Source: Sipunculus nudus (Eukaryota; Annelida; Sipuncula; Golfingiida; Sipunculidae). Taken from it: a DNA stretch of 64,000 nt. The stretch is taken from positions 30,639,729 to 30,703,728 of the forward strand of contig CM049314.1 of NCBI GenBank assembly GCA_026874595.1, in the 5' to 3' direction. Position 1 is the stretch's first letter. Each line of letters begins with the position of its first letter. Shown here in pieces: positions 60,366 through 64,000 of this stretch. The translations under genes were made by a program, and so were the position numbers. Below the pieces are notes generated by a model. The model had not been told where the DNA came from and ran no database searches. It saw nothing but the letters and a program-made list of their open reading frames with translations.

Positions 60366-62440
60366 TGATATTTTTCTATGTCTAATGCCAGGGAACGCCA
60401 GCTGACATATGGGAATTCCAACATGACAGTACTTTATTTTGTTCGTTATCGTCTTAATGTGCGTCTAGATACAAAATACTTACACATACATCCCTGCGGT
60501 TATACATCTCTGTCATTGTATACATTTACTTGATTTTATTCACACTTGCACCATGCGGGGGGGGGGGGGGGGGGGGGGTGCAGTGAACATAGTAATGTAC
60601 AGTGACAGCTTCATTTATAGTTGGTTTACCACAAAATTACGCAGACAGGCTTCTTGGAATGGTCTTTCTGGGAAACAGGGCGGCTTACTGATGAAATTTT
60701 CGTTGAAATTGCTAATGTACACACACACTTAAACAAACACACACGCATATATATATATATATTTATATATATTAACCGCAGCTTCACATACAAATACACA
60801 TATATAACTTTCATGACGTTCATATTCTTTTTAATAAGGAAGGTTACAGACAAACCAACCAATAAATGGTGATCAAAACATCATACTTCCCGAATGAGTT
60901 TTAATAAACGCTGGCTTGGACATGGGGATTACGTACTAACTGTGTGCTTGAACTAAAGATACACATACAGATCACTTCACTATATTTTTATTTGACCTAC
61001 CTTGTGTGTACGGTTAACAGTTGTATCTGGAACTTTGCTATTTACCACCACTGACTGATATTGCTGGTACATAGGACGTGTCTGGTGAATTGGCGCACCA
61101 AGTATATTTCTCTGCAGCTGATTGGTGAATCGGAATGATGCTATTTAATTTTTAGGCCTTGGAATTCCCCATAATTTTCTGGGAAAGAACGGTGTGCAAA
61201 ATTTCTTAATTGGTGGTGTGAGTTAATACCAGAGATTGATCCAGGGCGGGGGTTGGGGTTAGCCAGGTCGGGATAACATTAATAAAATAAAGCACAACAT
61301 AAAAAACATTAAAAAATAAAAATAGCTAAAAAAAATGCTAACGTGTATAAAAAATTTACCTATTTATGTAAGATCCAGTCTTCCTCATTTCCCTTTTGTT
61401 TTGCCCAAAAAGTCATACTTAAAAAATCTGTAATACAGATGTTACTAGAAAAGCACTCATACAGCGCAGTCCTCCACCATAGCTACTCATTTCCCTCATA
61501 TGGAACTATCAAAAAGCAGCATTTTCCTTTCAAAATTTCCTAGATCAAGAATGTTATCCGTATCAAAATTTAATCAAATTTTCCTTCGTTCATTATCGAG
61601 CTATCCTGAAGATTTCATGCTACCCATGAGGGGAGAAAATGTATGTGTACCGTTTAATCATAAAACACTAGCTGCACCTGTAGTAAATCCACGGCCCTAT
61701 CTGGTGCATATATTTGTAATGAGCTGACAGGAACTAAACGACGCATATTTTAATCCTAAGATGTTTGCAGGTACTTTTGTCATGTGTTTCACTTATATGA
61801 TATAAAGATTACTTCTGCTAGAATTCTCCTGGAACACCGCCCCCCCCCCCCAAAAAAAAATATATCAACATAGAAAGAAAAATTATTCAAGAAATCACAC
61901 AAAAAAATAAACATTGGAAAGAGACGTGGGGCATATACAGGGTGTATGAATTTTTAAGTGAGAAGTTTTTTTCCGATAAACAACATTGATCCGACAGCTT
62001 CATTGCTTGGGAAATATCGTAGATATAACGATTGTATAAAGAAGCATTCTACCGTGAAAATATATGAAAGATGCTTTGTATTAGTTGAAGCTCAGGAGAC
62101 CTTGTGAAAAACGATTTTTATTCAGTGTAGTCAGATATGTTAACAGACACATTCGTTATTTATATGCACATGCATATGTCGTTGAAGTCTCTTGTACGCG
62201 AAACGTATACCTGCCAATGTGAAAAAGATAGGCCCAGAAAAATAAATTCCAACAGTATTAAATTTTGGGTTTGAGTACTGTAAATCGTCAAGATATAAGC
62301 AGGTCTGATGCAAAAGTGACAACTCTCCCAGATAAAAAGAAACCAGGTTGATAAATATTTCAATGATAGCAAAGAAACCACTTCAGCCTTGGTTCGTTGC
62401 ATTGTCTTTCAGGAAATTAACGAAAAATGTAATATACATA
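60366..62440. other. Intergenic, one outlying repeat copy and poly-G/C runs
   Basis: Includes a G-run of 22 (60557-60578), a seventh copy of the 51.6-57-kb repeat at about 60605-60780, (TA)n at 60748-60768 and a C-run at 61840-61851. No gene is recognised. Confidence 0.5.
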
Positions 62441-62444
62441 TTTT

Positions 62445-63690
62445 GTTGAAAATTTGTAGAGGGGTAGAGTAAAACTGCATCCGTAATCCACTACATTTTT
62501 GGAGGTAATCGGAATCACCATAGTATATTGTTTTCTTAAATGTCATAATCACAGTTCCACAAAGGAATAATTATAAGGGGTTATTCTTTTGCCCCCGAGT
62601 AGAAGCCGCCCATTCGTATGCAGTTGTTCTGCCACTCACCTGGTGAACCCGTGTTTCTGAACCATGACAATTTTTTACATGAAACGTGCACGTATGAACA
62701 AACGACTGATTATAGTAGTTTTTTTTTTTTTTTTTGGGGGGGGGGGGGGGGGGTTCAAAGTCCCAAAGAGATTTAAGACCCTTTTTTAAAACAACCCATA
62801 AATCAGCCGAACTATCAAAACCATGGTTATCATGGAAAGATACTTCTGAATTTATTAAAATCGGTGATCGTGTAAAGGGTCTCAGCTCTTTGTGTCCGCT
62901 GAACGGAAAAGTGCTTCTCATTAAAATATTCATGTGGATATGTGTCCTGTGCTGAATTTAAAATCATTGCTTCCTTTTGACAGAGTAAAATTCCTTTTAC
63001 AGGTCGCCTCCTGATAAATCGTGACAGGCCAAAGACGTTTTGCTGAACATTTGTAGAGGGTAGGGTTAAGACAAATCAATAGTCCATTTCATTTTGGAGG
63101 TAATCAGAATCACCGCAATATAATTTTTCTTATAAACCATTATGACAAAGGACCATTCCTTTGTCCCGCGAGTGGAAGCCACCCATTCGTATTTATTTGT
63201 TCTGCCACTCGCAAGGTGAATTCGTGTTACTGAAGCATGCATGACAGTGTTCACACATGAAACGCATACACGTGAACACATGACTGTTATTAAAGGAGAT
63301 TCCGGTGGAGGTCTGTACGCCCTGACTACAGATTCTAGTTTGTTATCAATTTAAAGATGTACTAGTGATATTTTTTTCATGTTTCACTGTCCCTACAGAC
63401 AACGAATGTTAATGTGCACCCTCCCCCCCCCCCCCCCCCCCCCGGACCCCACCCCCATTCAACCATTAATGATAATTAAGTTGTAGGGCTTCTTTTTGGA
63501 AGAAAAGCTTCGTAAAACACATAGCTGAACTTTTGAAACCATGGTTATCATGGAAAGATATTTTTGAATGTATAAAAATCATACCTGTAAACCATAAAAA
63601 AATTGTCACACGGTGGTCACTTCACTGGACTCAGTGCCCAGTGTTGACAAAACTGAAAAGGCCTCGCATTGAAAGCGGAGTCATGTAGTT
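62445..63690. repeat. Tandem duplication, about 600-bp period
   Basis: Copy 1 starts about 62445 and copy 2 about 63041. Shared blocks include ATTTGTAGAGG, TTTTGGAGGTAATC.GAATCACC, GCCACTC, CCCATTCGTAT and CCATGGTTATCATGGAAAGATA (split here by copy differences). Copy 2 carries an extra ~120 bases including a C-run (63423-63443); copy 1 has a T-run and G-run (62720-62753). Open frames on the minus strand in both copies share a short peptide-like pattern but lack support as genes. Confidence 0.75.
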
Positions 63691-64000
63691 TTAGGATTAA
63701 AAACCTTACCTCCTTTTTAGAGAGAAAATTCCTTTAGAGGCGTTATAATGGATATGGGGGATCAATGATGTGGCCACATTTATTGATTATTTAAATTGTA
63801 AGATGATGTTACCAACAACAGTTGAATGAATATGATAATAACTGTATATACTCAGCAAAGGATATAATAAGATTTTATTGCTACGTGCGTTTGAAAGGTG
63901 ACACTCGTCCACCGAATTTAAAGGTGACGTTGAAAAGGGGGATTTTCAAGAGTACGGAAATCAGCTTACCCCAACAGATATTTCTCGGGCTTGCTTAAAT
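63691..64000. other. End of window, nothing recognised
   Basis: AT-rich, no open frame or element end. Confidence 0.5.

Overview
This is nuclear DNA from an animal, most likely a mollusc. It is AT-rich, with spliced genes, long introns, many (TA)n, (GA)n and (CA)n microsatellites, fragments of LINE, SINE, LTR and DNA transposons, and several minisatellites. The mollusc call rests mainly on a temptin domain (known from gastropod water-borne pheromone complexes) at the front of gene 1. Only three protein-coding genes are well supported. Most other open frames are short and unsupported.

Gene 1 (28-7089, minus strand): eight exons can be joined in frame into a 562-residue secreted or GPI-anchored protein. 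It has a signal peptide, a temptin-like Ca-binding/cystine domain and a complete two-copper type II ascorbate-dependent monooxygenase (PHM/DBH family) with all six expected copper ligands. Its introns hold a 5'-truncated LINE, a possible SINE, a 95-bp tandem duplication and microsatellites.

7.1-29.5 kb is gene-poor and repeat-rich. It contains a TTAA-flanked MITE (11.4 kb), a 162-bp tandem duplication (12.0 kb), a phone-book of diverged repeats (14.5-16.4 kb), two related TA-flanked MITEs (17.2 and 21.0 kb) on either side of a truncated LTR retrotransposon (5' LTR, primer binding site, broken gag, start of protease; 17.9-20.6 kb), a hAT-like element (23.3 kb), a 47-bp satellite whose units contain a small palindrome (24.9-25.7 kb), and a 36-37-bp minisatellite with a three-unit higher-order pattern (28.1-28.7 kb).

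Gene 2 (31717-33258, plus strand): a UDP-glycosyltransferase with its whole coding region in one exon, a splice acceptor 11 bases before the ATG, a C-terminal membrane anchor and a KxKxx ER-retrieval tail. Upstream at 29.56-30.2 kb is a 340-bp tandem duplication; its second copy has a good TATA box and ends near a splice donor, so it may be the promoter and untranslated first exon.

33.6-46.5 kb is again repeat territory: LINE 3' tails, a broken LINE with ORF1 (coiled coil plus zinc knuckle) and an RT C-terminus (36.5-38.4 kb), a hAT-like 236-bp element (40.0 kb), poly-G elements and a ~200-bp diverged repeat (41.7-42.6 kb).

Gene 3 (main exon 46553-50431, minus strand; two probable upstream exons to 51524): a large protein with a stonustoxin-like N-terminus (MACPF-like, helical and thioredoxin-like regions), two fibronectin type III domains, a P-loop GTPase and a Cys-rich C-terminus. 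Its 5' end is incomplete in this reading. 51.6-57 kb and 60.6 kb carry at least seven diverged copies of one non-coding repeat, followed by other repeat families to the end of the window.

The three genes are on different strands, well separated, and show no sign of working in one pathway. Exon joins are read by eye from GT/AG sites and reading phase.
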